DNA of 64,000 nt from UBA2988 sp965237965 (GTDB taxonomy: Bacteria > Gemmatimonadota > Gemmatimonadetes > Longimicrobiales > Gaopeijiaceae), in assembly GCA_965237965.1 (NCBI GenBank), contig CBDEGT010000003.1, positions 930,001 through 994,000 on the forward strand, written 5' to 3'. The notes under the pieces are model-generated. The model was not told the DNA's origin, did no database searches, and worked only from the letters and a program-made list of their open reading frames with translations. Every line of letters starts with the position of its first letter. Position 1 is the first letter of the stretch. Of the stretch, positions 17,588 through 25,473 are shown piece by piece. The position numbers were made by a program, and so were the translations under genes.

Positions 17588-18579
17588 GCCCGGGCCCGCG
17601 GGCCTCTCGACGCTACAACCTCCCCCGCCTCGGGCATCCCCCCCGAAAGAGAATCGCGAGGGCGGAGGTCGGCAGCCGCACCAGGCCCGGTGTGGCGCAC
17701 GAAGATCTCGTGCAAGCTGGGCTCGAGCAGCTCGAAGCGGCGGACCACCGCACCGCTTGCGAGAACACGCCTCAGAATGGCTTGGTGGTCGGCCCCGTCT
17801 CGCAGCATCAGGTGCACGCCGTCGGAAACGGCCTTGAGCGCCGTCACCTCCGGACCGTCCAGCCATTCGTCGGGGCCATCGAACGTGACTGCGACCACAC
17901 CCCTGCGGTTGATCCGCTTCAGCTCGCGCAGATCGCCATCCAGCACGAGTTGGGAGCGCGACATGAGGCAGACTCGCTCGCAAATGCGCTCCGCCTGGTC
18001 CATCAAGTGGGTCGAGAAGAGTACGGTGGCTCCCCGTTCTTGGAACTCCAGCACGATCTGCTCGAGCACGTCCTGATTGATGGGGTCAAGCCCACTGAAC
18101 GGCTCATCGAGCACCAGCAGCTCCGGCTCGTGGAGCACAGTCGCGACGAACTGAACCTTCTGCTGCATGCCCTTGGACAAATCCTCCACCTTCCGGTCCG
18201 CCCATCCCTCCAGCTCGAGCCGCTCGAGCCAATCGAAGGACCTTCGCTTCGCAGACGCCCGAGAAACACCCCGAATCTCGGCCAGGAATACCAGCAGCTC
18301 CCACACCTTCATCTTCCGGTAGGCGCCCCTCTCCTCAGGGAGGTATCCCACCTTCTGGCGACGCGTCTCGATCGGGTCTCCGTCGAACAGCTCCACCCGC
18401 CCCTCGTCTGGAAGCAGGATGCCCATGATCATCCGGATCGTTGTCGTCTTGCCGGAGCCGTTGGGACCGAGCAGGCCATAGATGGTCCCGCGCGGGATGT
18501 CGAGATCGAGCCGATCCACAGCGGTGTGCGTTCCGAAGCGCTTGGTGACCCCCGCCAGGCGCACCACGTGATCGGTCAT
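17584..18579 (-). CDS. ABC transporter ATP-binding protein (NatA-like)
   Basis: A 331-residue ATPase with Walker A (GPNGSGKTTT near 38-47), signature LSKGMQQK, Walker B (LLVLDEPFSGLDP) and the switch histidine (STHL). A C-terminal extension of about 100 residues follows the nucleotide-binding domain, as in NatA/YhaQ-type exporters (DUF4162 region). The ATG at 18579 has a strong GGGAGGGG site; the longer frame lacks one. Forms the exporter with the downstream permease. Confidence 0.92.
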   Translation of the reverse strand: MTDHVVRLAGVTKRFGTHTAVDRLDLDIPRGTIYGLLGPNGSGKTTTIRMIMGILLPDEGRVELFDGDPIETRRQKVGYLPEERGAYRKMKVWELLVFLAEIRGVSRASAKRRSFDWLERLELEGWADRKVEDLSKGMQQKVQFVATVLHEPELLVLDEPFSGLDPINQDVLEQIVLEFQERGATVLFSTHLMDQAERICERVCLMSRSQLVLDGDLRELKRINRRGVVAVTFDGPDEWLDGPEVTALKAVSDGVHLMLRDGADHQAILRRVLASGAVVRRFELLEPSLHEIFVRHTGPGAAADLRPRDSLSGGMPEAGEVVASRGPRARA

Positions 18580-18680
18580 TCCCCTCCCAGGCCGGCGTAG
18601 GCATACGAACCCTGAAGATCGACCGGCACCAACCGGAGGCACCGTGCGACGATCGGGCGCGAATGAACCCCGAAAGTTCT

Positions 18681-18709
18681 TTGCCACGAAACCAGGAAAT
18701 TCCTACATT
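18681..18709 (+). promoter_or_regulatory. Promoter of the AbrB-like gene
   Basis: TTGCCA, a 17-base spacer and TACATT, 35 bases before the AbrB-like start. It faces away from the divergent ABC operon. Confidence 0.55.
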
Positions 18710-18743
18710 CCTGAACTTGAACCTAACTTCTTGGGGGGTGTGA

Positions 18744-18935
18744 ATGGCCATCTACCGTACGCTCTACTACGGCGATGTCGTGGTGGGGGTCGGCGGCCGC
18801 ATCACGATTCCGCAGGAAATGCGGGACGACCTGGGACTCGATGAGGGTGACACCCTCACGGTACGCGTGGAAGAAACACATCAGGGTGCCCGCCAGATGG
18901 TGCTTTGGCGCTCGGAGCAGCAACCCGAGGAGTAG
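18744..18935 (+). CDS. AbrB/SpoVT-like DNA-binding protein
   Basis: A 63-residue protein with the AbrB/MazE swapped-hairpin pattern: GRITIPQEMRDDLGLDEGDTL at about 18-38, close to the consensus of SpoVT-AbrB domains. The ATG follows GGGGGGTGTGA. Small AbrB proteins are transition-state regulators or antitoxins. Here it lies 13 bases upstream of a macro-domain gene, so the two are probably one transcript. It could regulate itself and that gene (inference). Confidence 0.78.
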   Translation: MAIYRTLYYGDVVVGVGGRITIPQEMRDDLGLDEGDTLTVRVEETHQGARQMVLWRSEQQPEE

Positions 18936-18948
18936 ACGGAAGGAAGGG

Positions 18949-19515
18949 ATGGCCCCGCCGATGGCTGCGCCGCGCATCCACGTCGAGGAAGGCGACATCT
19001 CCGAGTTCGACGGTAATGCGGTCGTGAACGCTGCGAACAACCGTCTGCTACTGGGAGCAGGAGTAGCAGGTGCTCTCGCCCGTCGCGGTGGTCCGTCGAT
19101 TCAGCGCGAGTGCGACGAACACGTCCATCGGCACGGGCCACTGTCCGTGGGTGAAGCGGCGCTTACCGGAGGCGGTAGCCTCCCGGCCCGTTACGTCATC
19201 CACGCGGCCGCGATGGGCGACGAGCCCGCCACGGCGAACAGCATCCGCTCATCGACCAGGCACGCCCTCCGACTCGCGACCGACCACGAGTTCGATCGAA
19301 TCGCGTTCCCGGTGCTCGGCACCGGAGTCGCCGGGTTCCCGTTCGAGGAGGCCGCGCTCATCATGCTCGACGAGATCCGCGCACACGCGGTCGAGCACTC
19401 GTGGCCTCGCGAGTACGTGCTCTTCGGCTACACCGCCCCACAGGCGGACGCGCTCCGAACGCTCATCGGGACGGAGACGCGGAGTCCAGGTCTACCCAGC
19501 GCAGGAGCGCCCTGA
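18949..19515 (+). CDS. Macro-domain (ADP-ribose-binding) protein
   Basis: A 188-residue macro domain: VVNAANNRLLLGAGVAGAL near 26-45 and PVLGTGVAGFPFEEAA near 118-134 form the two ADP-ribose-binding loops. Such proteins remove or bind ADP-ribose and O-acetyl-ADP-ribose. The ATG at 18949 has a GGAAGGAAGG site just upstream. The 3' end overlaps the end of the convergent luxC-like gene by 53 bases, which is unusual. The last 15 residues lie in the overlap and are outside the domain. Confidence 0.88.
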   Translation: MAPPMAAPRIHVEEGDISEFDGNAVVNAANNRLLLGAGVAGALARRGGPSIQRECDEHVHRHGPLSVGEAALTGGGSLPARYVIHAAAMGDEPATANSIRSSTRHALRLATDHEFDRIAFPVLGTGVAGFPFEEAALIMLDEIRAHAVEHSWPREYVLFGYTAPQADALRTLIGTETRSPGLPSAGAP

Positions 19516-20893
19516 GGGGTCCCTGTCCGTCGTGGTGCCACCAAGCCGGCGGGAACGGCACCTCGCCGAGCCCACAGATGCGGCTGGCGCCCACATCGCC
19601 GAGTCCATCGGCGAGCGCAGCTAGCCGATCGCCCCTCAGCCCGGCCACGCCGACCGTCTGCAGGTGCGAGGCGAGCGGCGCCAGCACGGCGGGGACGTCG
19701 CGCACGTCGCGCACGTGGTGAACGCGCACCACCCGGTGCGGGCAGTAGAGATCGAGCGTGGCTTCCTTTTCCAGGACTACCGTCCAGCCGACGTCCTCGC
19801 CCACGAAGAGCTCGACGGACTCACCTGCTGCCGCGCGCAGCTCGGTGGTGCCGCGGAACTGATGGATCGCGGAGCCCTCGGCGGGCGACAGCGCTGAAGC
19901 GGGTAGCGCGCGGCCAAACCCTGCGAGCGCCACCATCAACGCCGAGGCGAAGTCACGCGGGGTCGCCGCGGCCCCCTCCTCGACGAGCACCGCGCGCGGG
20001 GAGACGCACCCTCGCTGGTCGAACATCGCGATCGCTCGCGCCGCCAGATTCGCCGTGTCCGACAGGTCGGAGTGAGAAAGCGCTTCGCGGCCGACAACTG
20101 CGACACTCGCGCGGTGGTGGTAGGCCACCAGAGGAGTGGAGGTCGGAAGTCGCTCGCGCAGCGCCCGCACGGTCGCGTCGCCGCCGTACGCGACCACGAG
20201 GTCCGCTTCAGCCAATGCGGCGGACTCCGCCGCACCGCTTCCGCCCTCCCAGTAGACGACCGCGGCCATCCGGGCCAGGGCCGGCGCCTCTTCGGCAAGG
20301 GCGCGCGCGAACAGCACCGTCAAGGCGATGTCGGAGCGCCCGGGCTTGACCAGCGCCGCGGATCCAATCAGGAGCGCACGCACGAGCGAGTTGGCCGAAA
20401 CCCCTGGGACCGTTCCGGCGCCCACGTGCAAAGAGAGCGCGGGAGGCAGTGCACGGACCCTGGTGCCATGGGGCATGGTCACGAACCGATCGAGCACGTC
20501 GGAATCGGACAGCTCCGCCGCCAGCAACGCGAGCAGCCTTCGCTCGGTCCAGTCGCGCGCCATGCCCTCGATCACCGCGCGCGCCATTTCCGGGGTGAGG
20601 CCCGCGCCTTCGGAGACGAGTTCGTCGGCCGCGCGGCGAAGCGGATCCTCAGGGTCGAGGAACCGCTCGCCCGCCCGCCCGAGCAAAGCGGCGCGCACGC
20701 GGGACGGATGTCCGGCGATGACGTCGGCACGCGAGGCGCGCAGCTCGCGAGCCAGCACGCTCACCGCCTCTGCGTCCAGCGCTGGATAACGCAGACCGGA
20801 GTCCTCGACGACCGGGAGCGCGCCCAGCGTGTCGTCCGGCACGCCCCTCGGCACCGCCCAGGCGTGGAAGGGGGGACGCGGCGCGGCGCTCAA
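19463..20893 (-). CDS. luxC: LuxC-like acyl-CoA/acyl-protein reductase
   Basis: A 476-residue member of the LuxC family, which reduces activated fatty acyl groups to aldehydes with NADPH. The catalytic cysteine is Cys 296 in MFDQRGCVSPR, and a glycine-rich nucleotide-binding stretch (HVGAGTVPG) lies near 156-164. I chose a TTG start at 20893 because it overlaps the luxE-like stop (TTGA) and gives the family length; no ATG fits. There are no luxAB luciferase genes, so the aldehyde serves another purpose. Confidence 0.85.
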   Translation of the reverse strand: MSAAPRPPFHAWAVPRGVPDDTLGALPVVEDSGLRYPALDAEAVSVLARELRASRADVIAGHPSRVRAALLGRAGERFLDPEDPLRRAADELVSEGAGLTPEMARAVIEGMARDWTERRLLALLAAELSDSDVLDRFVTMPHGTRVRALPPALSLHVGAGTVPGVSANSLVRALLIGSAALVKPGRSDIALTVLFARALAEEAPALARMAAVVYWEGGSGAAESAALAEADLVVAYGGDATVRALRERLPTSTPLVAYHHRASVAVVGREALSHSDLSDTANLAARAIAMFDQRGCVSPRAVLVEEGAAATPRDFASALMVALAGFGRALPASALSPAEGSAIHQFRGTTELRAAAGESVELFVGEDVGWTVVLEKEATLDLYCPHRVVRVHHVRDVRDVPAVLAPLASHLQTVGVAGLRGDRLAALADGLGDVGASRICGLGEVPFPPAWWHHDGQGPLRALLRWVDLDSASPSR

Positions 20894-22098
20894 GGGACCG
20901 GTGCCACGCGCAGCAGCTCCTCCACCGCGAGCGAGCATCCCCGAGGCTCCGCGCCGGCAGCCCTTCCCAGGAGGCGGAATCCCACTCCCTGGGCGACCCC
21001 CATGTCTTCGGTGAGCACGCACGCCACCGAGCCCGCGTTGGCCAGATCGTGGTGGCAGAGCAGCCCGGGCTGGCCAGCGGCAACCGGGTAGAGCGTGATC
21101 GGATCGAGCACCCGCGTGCGCACCCAGGGGGGTGCCACGTGGAATCGCTCGGCGAGCGGAAGTCGCCCGAGCGAGGGATCCGCGAGCACGGGCTCATAGA
21201 ACTGCGAGAGCAGCTCGGTCATGCCGTACTCGTTGACGATGCGCTCCTGCGGGATGTCCAGGCGCTCACGCACGGTCCCGTACAAGTCCTCCCGCGCGAC
21301 CGTCCGTGAGCGACCCTTGAAGCCGCCGGTCTCCATCAACCGAGACCCTTCGGGGAGCCGCACCCGCACGTTCGCGTGCGCGAGCAGGTCGAGTGCATGC
21401 ACGAGCGAAAACGCGGTCGTCACTACCAGGACGGGGCGACGCTCCCCCTCCGCCGCCCGGAGCGAGGCGATCAATCGCCCCTCGTCGAGCGCGCCGTCCG
21501 GCCCCGCCAGCCAAACGCTTCCTGCCGCACCCAGCCCGGACATCACCGTGGCCACCATGTGGCCGAGGGACGAGTCGGGCGCATCCGTCACCGAGGGAAG
21601 GAGCGCCAGAACCGGCAGGGGCCCACCCTCGGGAGCCAGGTGCGTTCGGAAGGCCGGTAGCAGCGACGCGTGGTAGAGCGCGAGGCTCGCGACCGGGTGT
21701 GCGCCCCTGCGCCCTGTCCCCCCCGTGGTGCCGCTGGTCCGAAAGACGACCTCCGGCGAACGATCGGGTTCCAGGGAAGACAGGTTCAGGTGCCGGAACG
21801 CCGAGGTCGGCACCGGCGGAACGTCCTTCCACGTCGAGACGTCCTCGGCAGTCGCGCCGCGTCCGGCACAGTAGCCCCGGTACGCCTCGTTGTGGGCGAC
21901 TTGCCAGCAGAATACCCGCGCCGCCCAGCGGTCGTATTCGACCGATGCGATCGGCGCGCCCACGCCGCGCCCGAAGAGATGCGCGAGGTCGCGAGCCAGC
22001 GCCTCGAAGGAGTCGGGCCCGGGCGATGCTTCAGGCGATGCTTCAGGCGATGTCTCGGGCGGAATCACGGAAGCAGCCACGACATGCCGTCCCGTCAT
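20890..22098 (-). CDS. luxE: LuxE-like acyl-protein synthetase
   Basis: A 402-residue LuxE/PaaK-type protein that would activate a carboxylate with ATP and hold the acyl group for the LuxC-like reductase. The FRTSGTTGGTGRRG phosphate-binding loop near 140-153 and the NEYGMTE segment of adenylate-forming enzymes are present. The ATG overlaps the upstream small gene (ATGA), so a longer start is unlikely. Its N-terminus holds a small SPEASPEASP repeat. Confidence 0.86.
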   Translation of the reverse strand: MTGRHVVAASVIPPETSPEASPEASPGPDSFEALARDLAHLFGRGVGAPIASVEYDRWAARVFCWQVAHNEAYRGYCAGRGATAEDVSTWKDVPPVPTSAFRHLNLSSLEPDRSPEVVFRTSGTTGGTGRRGAHPVASLALYHASLLPAFRTHLAPEGGPLPVLALLPSVTDAPDSSLGHMVATVMSGLGAAGSVWLAGPDGALDEGRLIASLRAAEGERRPVLVVTTAFSLVHALDLLAHANVRVRLPEGSRLMETGGFKGRSRTVAREDLYGTVRERLDIPQERIVNEYGMTELLSQFYEPVLADPSLGRLPLAERFHVAPPWVRTRVLDPITLYPVAAGQPGLLCHHDLANAGSVACVLTEDMGVAQGVGFRLLGRAAGAEPRGCSLAVEELLRVAPVP

Positions 22099-22364
22099 GC
22101 CCCTCCAGAGCGCCTTACCCGCCCCGGCTCGAGCCCACCGGCGGAAAGAATCTTCTCTCGCAGCCGGCGCTCCTCGTCGTCCACGAAGTCGATCACCTCC
22201 TGAAGCCTGGTGCATACGACCGCGTGCGCCTCATGCGGGAAGTCGTCGGCCTCGGCGCGGGCCAACACCCCCTTCAGCGCGCCGAGCTCCCGCTGTGCCT
22301 TCTCTGCGGCGCGGCGGAGCCGGCCGAGAGCCTTCCGAGCCTCGGAGACCGCAGGGTCGCTCAT
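22095..22364 (-). CDS. Small coiled-coil protein upstream of luxEC-like genes
   Basis: An 89-residue, charged, almost wholly helical protein rich in Arg, Glu and Ala, predicted to form a coiled coil (residues 5-75). No membrane span or signal. Its stop overlaps the luxE-like start by four bases, which makes it the first gene of a three-gene unit. I recognise no family. It may be a scaffold or accessory factor of the pair (inference). Confidence 0.7.
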   Translation of the reverse strand: MSDPAVSEARKALGRLRRAAEKAQRELGALKGVLARAEADDFPHEAHAVVCTRLQEVIDFVDDEERRLREKILSAGGLEPGRVRRSGGA

Positions 22365-22491
22365 TCGTTATCTGTTGGTTCGTGCCAGCGGTGGTTTTAG
22401 CCGCATCCCGCGCTACACTGCGCGGACCCAAGCTACGCGACACGCCCTCGCCGACAAGTTCCCGGGGCGTCAAGTTCTTGTGGTTACGTTC

Positions 22492-22533
22492 TTCCAGGTG
22501 AACTGCTCCAAGTGAAGTGTTCCAGGTGAAGCT
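22492..22533 (+). repeat. Three imperfect 14-base tandem units before a lipoprotein gene
   Basis: The units are TTCCAGGTGAACTG, CTCCAAGTGAAGTG and TTCCAGGTGAAGCT, in a head-to-tail row. They contain AGGTGA or AAGTGA and reach into the first codons of the next gene, so they set several possible GTG starts. Confidence 0.6.
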
Positions 22534-23587
22534 CCCCATTTCCATCGTGGTCCTCCCGGTCGTCATGGCGACTGCAGCGTGCGACCTCCCCACGTCGCTT
22601 CCCTCGTGGACCACGTCGTGGGAGCTCCTCGCCATCGAGCAGGACGTGAGCACCGCCGAGCTGCTTCCTACCCATGTGCGTGTCGAGCCACGAGGGTTCG
22701 TGATCGACTCGTTCGCCGCAACGACGAAGATCCGGCTCGGCGACGTGTGTGAACTATGCACGTGCTTCGACGGGCCGATCCCTCAACTCGAGATCACGCC
22801 CCAGGAGTGGGCGCTCCGTCTGCCACCCGGGGTCGTCGAGGCTCGCCTGCTCTCGGGGAAGGCGCACGTCGTGCTGACCAACCGGATCGGCTTCGACCCG
22901 CTCGACGACGGCCAGGGCGGCAGAGGGCACCTGGACGTGGTGCTCGCCGACCGCCGCGCCGACGAAGAGCTCGCCCGGGTCACGCTCGACGACAGCTGGC
23001 CGGATGGCGATTCGCTCGCGCTCGAGTTCGATCTGGCCGACAGGCGGCTCCACTCGGGTGTCGTCGCGAGAGTGAGTGGGAGCACACCGGGAAGCGGCGA
23101 CTGCGACGTAGAGTTGACGGAAGAAAGCGGCTTTCACGCGCGCGTCGAGTTGCGGGATCTGGTGGCGTCGACGGTAGACGTACTGTTGAACGAAGCCGCG
23201 CTTGGCATGCGGCCTCGGTCCATGGAGTTGCCCGATCCGCTGGCAAGCCGCCTCCGTCCCGGCGACGCGCGCGTCGCGCTCGCGGTGGAGCTGCGCAGCC
23301 TCGTTCCGGTTTCGGCCGAAGTGGACCTTTCCGTTGCGTCGGACGCCGACCAACTCTTCACCGGCGCGGCCGCCCTTCATACGCCGCTCGTTCTTCCGAG
23401 CGCGACCGACTCCGCCCCCGCCGATTCGCACTCTCTCTACCTCCTCGACCTCGCGGGCGTCCAGGAGGCAGGGTGGCTCCACTTCGCGGCGCGAACCCGC
23501 ATCACGGGATCCCGAGTGGCGAGGCTCACCGGCGTGGAGTCCCTCCGCTACCGGCTGGTCGTGCGAGCCGAGGTACCGTCGCGGTGA
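22517..23587 (+). CDS. Lipoprotein of unknown function
   Basis: A 356-residue protein with an N-terminal signal peptide ending in a lipobox (ATAAC, Cys about 22). The mature part is beta-rich and shows no catalytic motif I recognise; a CELCTC cysteine cluster lies near 80-85. The start is uncertain: GTG at 22517 or 22526, both inside a short tandem repeat. The stop overlaps the next lipoprotein gene by four bases (GTGA), so the two are coupled and probably act together at the envelope. Confidence 0.75.
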   Translation: MFQVKLPISIVVLPVVMATAACDLPTSLPSWTTSWELLAIEQDVSTAELLPTHVRVEPRGFVIDSFAATTKIRLGDVCELCTCFDGPIPQLEITPQEWALRLPPGVVEARLLSGKAHVVLTNRIGFDPLDDGQGGRGHLDVVLADRRADEELARVTLDDSWPDGDSLALEFDLADRRLHSGVVARVSGSTPGSGDCDVELTEESGFHARVELRDLVASTVDVLLNEAALGMRPRSMELPDPLASRLRPGDARVALAVELRSLVPVSAEVDLSVASDADQLFTGAAALHTPLVLPSATDSAPADSHSLYLLDLAGVQEAGWLHFAARTRITGSRVARLTGVESLRYRLVVRAEVPSR

Positions 23588-25119
23588 TCCTCCTCCGGAC
23601 GACCGCTGGTACCATCCGCTCACGGACGCTGCTGATCGCCGTGGTCGGCGGCGCGGCCTGCGGGGAGGGGTCGATCCTCACCGATCCACAACCCCCGGAG
23701 GCGGGTGTGACAACCGTGGAGGTCGTGGCCGGCTCCGGGCAGCGAATCTGGAGCGGTCGCCGCTCCCCGGTTCCGTTTCGCATCCGTGCGCTCGACGGCA
23801 GCGGAGCTCCGGTCGCTGACGCCGAGGTGACCTTCCGCGTGACCGGATCCGGCGGAGGCGATCCGAGCCAGCCAGTCGCGTTGACCGACCCCGGCGGTTA
23901 CGCCGAGAGCTGGCTCTACCGCGCCTGGAAGGGTGAAGGCACGATGATCGCGGAGGCCGGTGATGGCCGCGCAGAGCTGCCCTTCGTGGTCGATCCGGCG
24001 GCGGGCGAGATCCGGGTCCTACCGGGCACCGGTGAGGTCGCCCTACCCGGGCATGCCCACCCAGACAGCGTGCTGACGGTCCTGGTGAGCGACACCGAGG
24101 GGCAGCCGCTCGCCGGGCACGAGGTCTGGTTCGTGGCGCCCGGCCTTCTCTCACAACCGGCCGACACCACCGACGAGGACGGTACCGCGAGCGTGCGGCT
24201 TCGGCGGACCCGACTCGCGGCCGGCGGAGGGGACGTATACGCCTTCATTCTCGCTTTTCCTGAGCTACTGGCCCACGACGCCCGGCCGCTCGCAGCGCCG
24301 GCCGAACGCGTGGTGCTGGTTTCGGTGGACGGGCTCAGGGCCGACGCGGCCGAGCGTTGGTCTGCACCCACCCTGCTGCGGCTCGCGTCGGAGGGCGCGT
24401 CACAGCGGCGCGCGAGCGCGGTGTCACCGTCACTCACCACTCCGGGCCATTTGTCGCTCTTGTCGGGCGTGGGGCCCGAGGCGCACGGAGTGTACGGGGA
24501 AGCGCTCGAGTTCACGCCTGAGATGGCGGAGCTCGAACCGGTGTTCAAGTACGCGGCCCAGCGCGGCCGTAAGGCGCTAGCGTTCGTGAGCGGCGAGGGC
24601 CCGCTCGCGGAGTTCGAAACAGCGCTCGCCTGCCGGTTGGCCTTCGGGCTGGACTCACTGTACCTGACGGCGCCCACCGCCGCAGACGTGGTAGCGGCGG
24701 CAGCTCCTGCGCTCGCGGATCCGACCGTGGACCTGATCTTCCTTCATCTGCCCGATCCCGACGTCGCCGGGCATCGTTACGGGTTCGGCTCTCCCCAGTA
24801 CGGCGCCGCGGTGCGCGACGTCGACTCCGCGCTCGAGGGGTTGAGCAGCACGCTGTCCGAGTCGGCCGGCGGCCTGCTGGTGATCACATCCGACCATGGG
24901 GGCGGGGGCGCGTGGGGGCCGTACCAGCATGGCTCCACCTCGGCGGCGGACATGGAGGTGCCGTTGCTCCTGTGGGGCAGCCGCGTCGTACCGGGCGATC
25001 TGGTAGGGGCGACCATCCTCGACGTGGCCCCCACCGTGCTGTGGGCCCTCGGAATTTCACCACCCAAGCTCGTACGAGGGTCGGGTACTGCTGGAGGGGT
25101 TCCGCTGATGCTGTCGTGA
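23584..25119 (+). CDS. Lipoprotein with Ig-like domains and a type I phosphodiesterase/alkaline-phosphatase-fold domain
   Basis: A 511-residue protein. The N-terminus has a signal and a probable lipobox (GGAAC, Cys 26), then two Ig-like domains of the Big type (about 40-235), then an alkaline-phosphatase-superfamily domain. Metal and catalytic residues resemble nucleotide pyrophosphatase/phosphodiesterases: Asp 249 (SVDGLRAD), Thr 285 before TPGH as nucleophile, DPDVAGH, SDHGGG and QHGS. It would cleave phosphodiesters or phosphate esters outside the inner membrane. The GTG start is coupled to the gene before it; the longer upstream frame is a shadow. Confidence 0.85.
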   Translation: MILLRTTAGTIRSRTLLIAVVGGAACGEGSILTDPQPPEAGVTTVEVVAGSGQRIWSGRRSPVPFRIRALDGSGAPVADAEVTFRVTGSGGGDPSQPVALTDPGGYAESWLYRAWKGEGTMIAEAGDGRAELPFVVDPAAGEIRVLPGTGEVALPGHAHPDSVLTVLVSDTEGQPLAGHEVWFVAPGLLSQPADTTDEDGTASVRLRRTRLAAGGGDVYAFILAFPELLAHDARPLAAPAERVVLVSVDGLRADAAERWSAPTLLRLASEGASQRRASAVSPSLTTPGHLSLLSGVGPEAHGVYGEALEFTPEMAELEPVFKYAAQRGRKALAFVSGEGPLAEFETALACRLAFGLDSLYLTAPTAADVVAAAAPALADPTVDLIFLHLPDPDVAGHRYGFGSPQYGAAVRDVDSALEGLSSTLSESAGGLLVITSDHGGGGAWGPYQHGSTSAADMEVPLLLWGSRVVPGDLVGATILDVAPTVLWALGISPPKLVRGSGTAGGVPLMLS

Positions 25120-25418
25120 GGAGACTCACCTCCAGGCAGAGGGCGCATCTGCGTTCCCTCGCCCACGGCCTCAAGCCGATCCTTCAGGTCGGTGCCGACG
25201 GCGTCAGCGGGGCGTTCCTGCACTCGCTCGCCGAGGCCTTCCACACGCGCGAACTGCTCAAGGTGAGGGTGCTCGACGGCGCGCCCGGAAACACGCGCGC
25301 TTCGGCCGACGCGATCGTGAAATGCATGCCCGGCGTGGCGGTGGCGCAGACCATCGGACGCACGATCGTTCTCTACCGTCCCTTTCCGGAGGAGCCGGAG
25401 CTAGACCTCCCCGGCTAG
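25116..25418 (+). CDS. yhbY: YhbY-like RNA-binding protein (CRM domain)
   Basis: A 100-residue CRS1-YhbY (CRM) domain protein, complete in length. LTSRQRAHLRSLAHGLKPIL and the VGADGVS loop are typical; the GxxG-like loop binds RNA. YhbY associates with the large ribosomal subunit during assembly. The GTG start overlaps the preceding stop by four bases, a coupling with an unrelated lipoprotein gene that probably reflects gene packing only. Confidence 0.88.
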   Translation: MRRLTSRQRAHLRSLAHGLKPILQVGADGVSGAFLHSLAEAFHTRELLKVRVLDGAPGNTRASADAIVKCMPGVAVAQTIGRTIVLYRPFPEEPELDLPG

Positions 25419-25473
25419 CGCCCATCCGTCTCGGCACCGGAACGAAGGCGCGATCCTCGGGGTCTCCCCGACC

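Noticed and set aside
18744..19515. DarTG-type toxin-antitoxin system
   Set aside because: The macro domain could suit an antitoxin, but no DarT-like toxin gene is adjacent.
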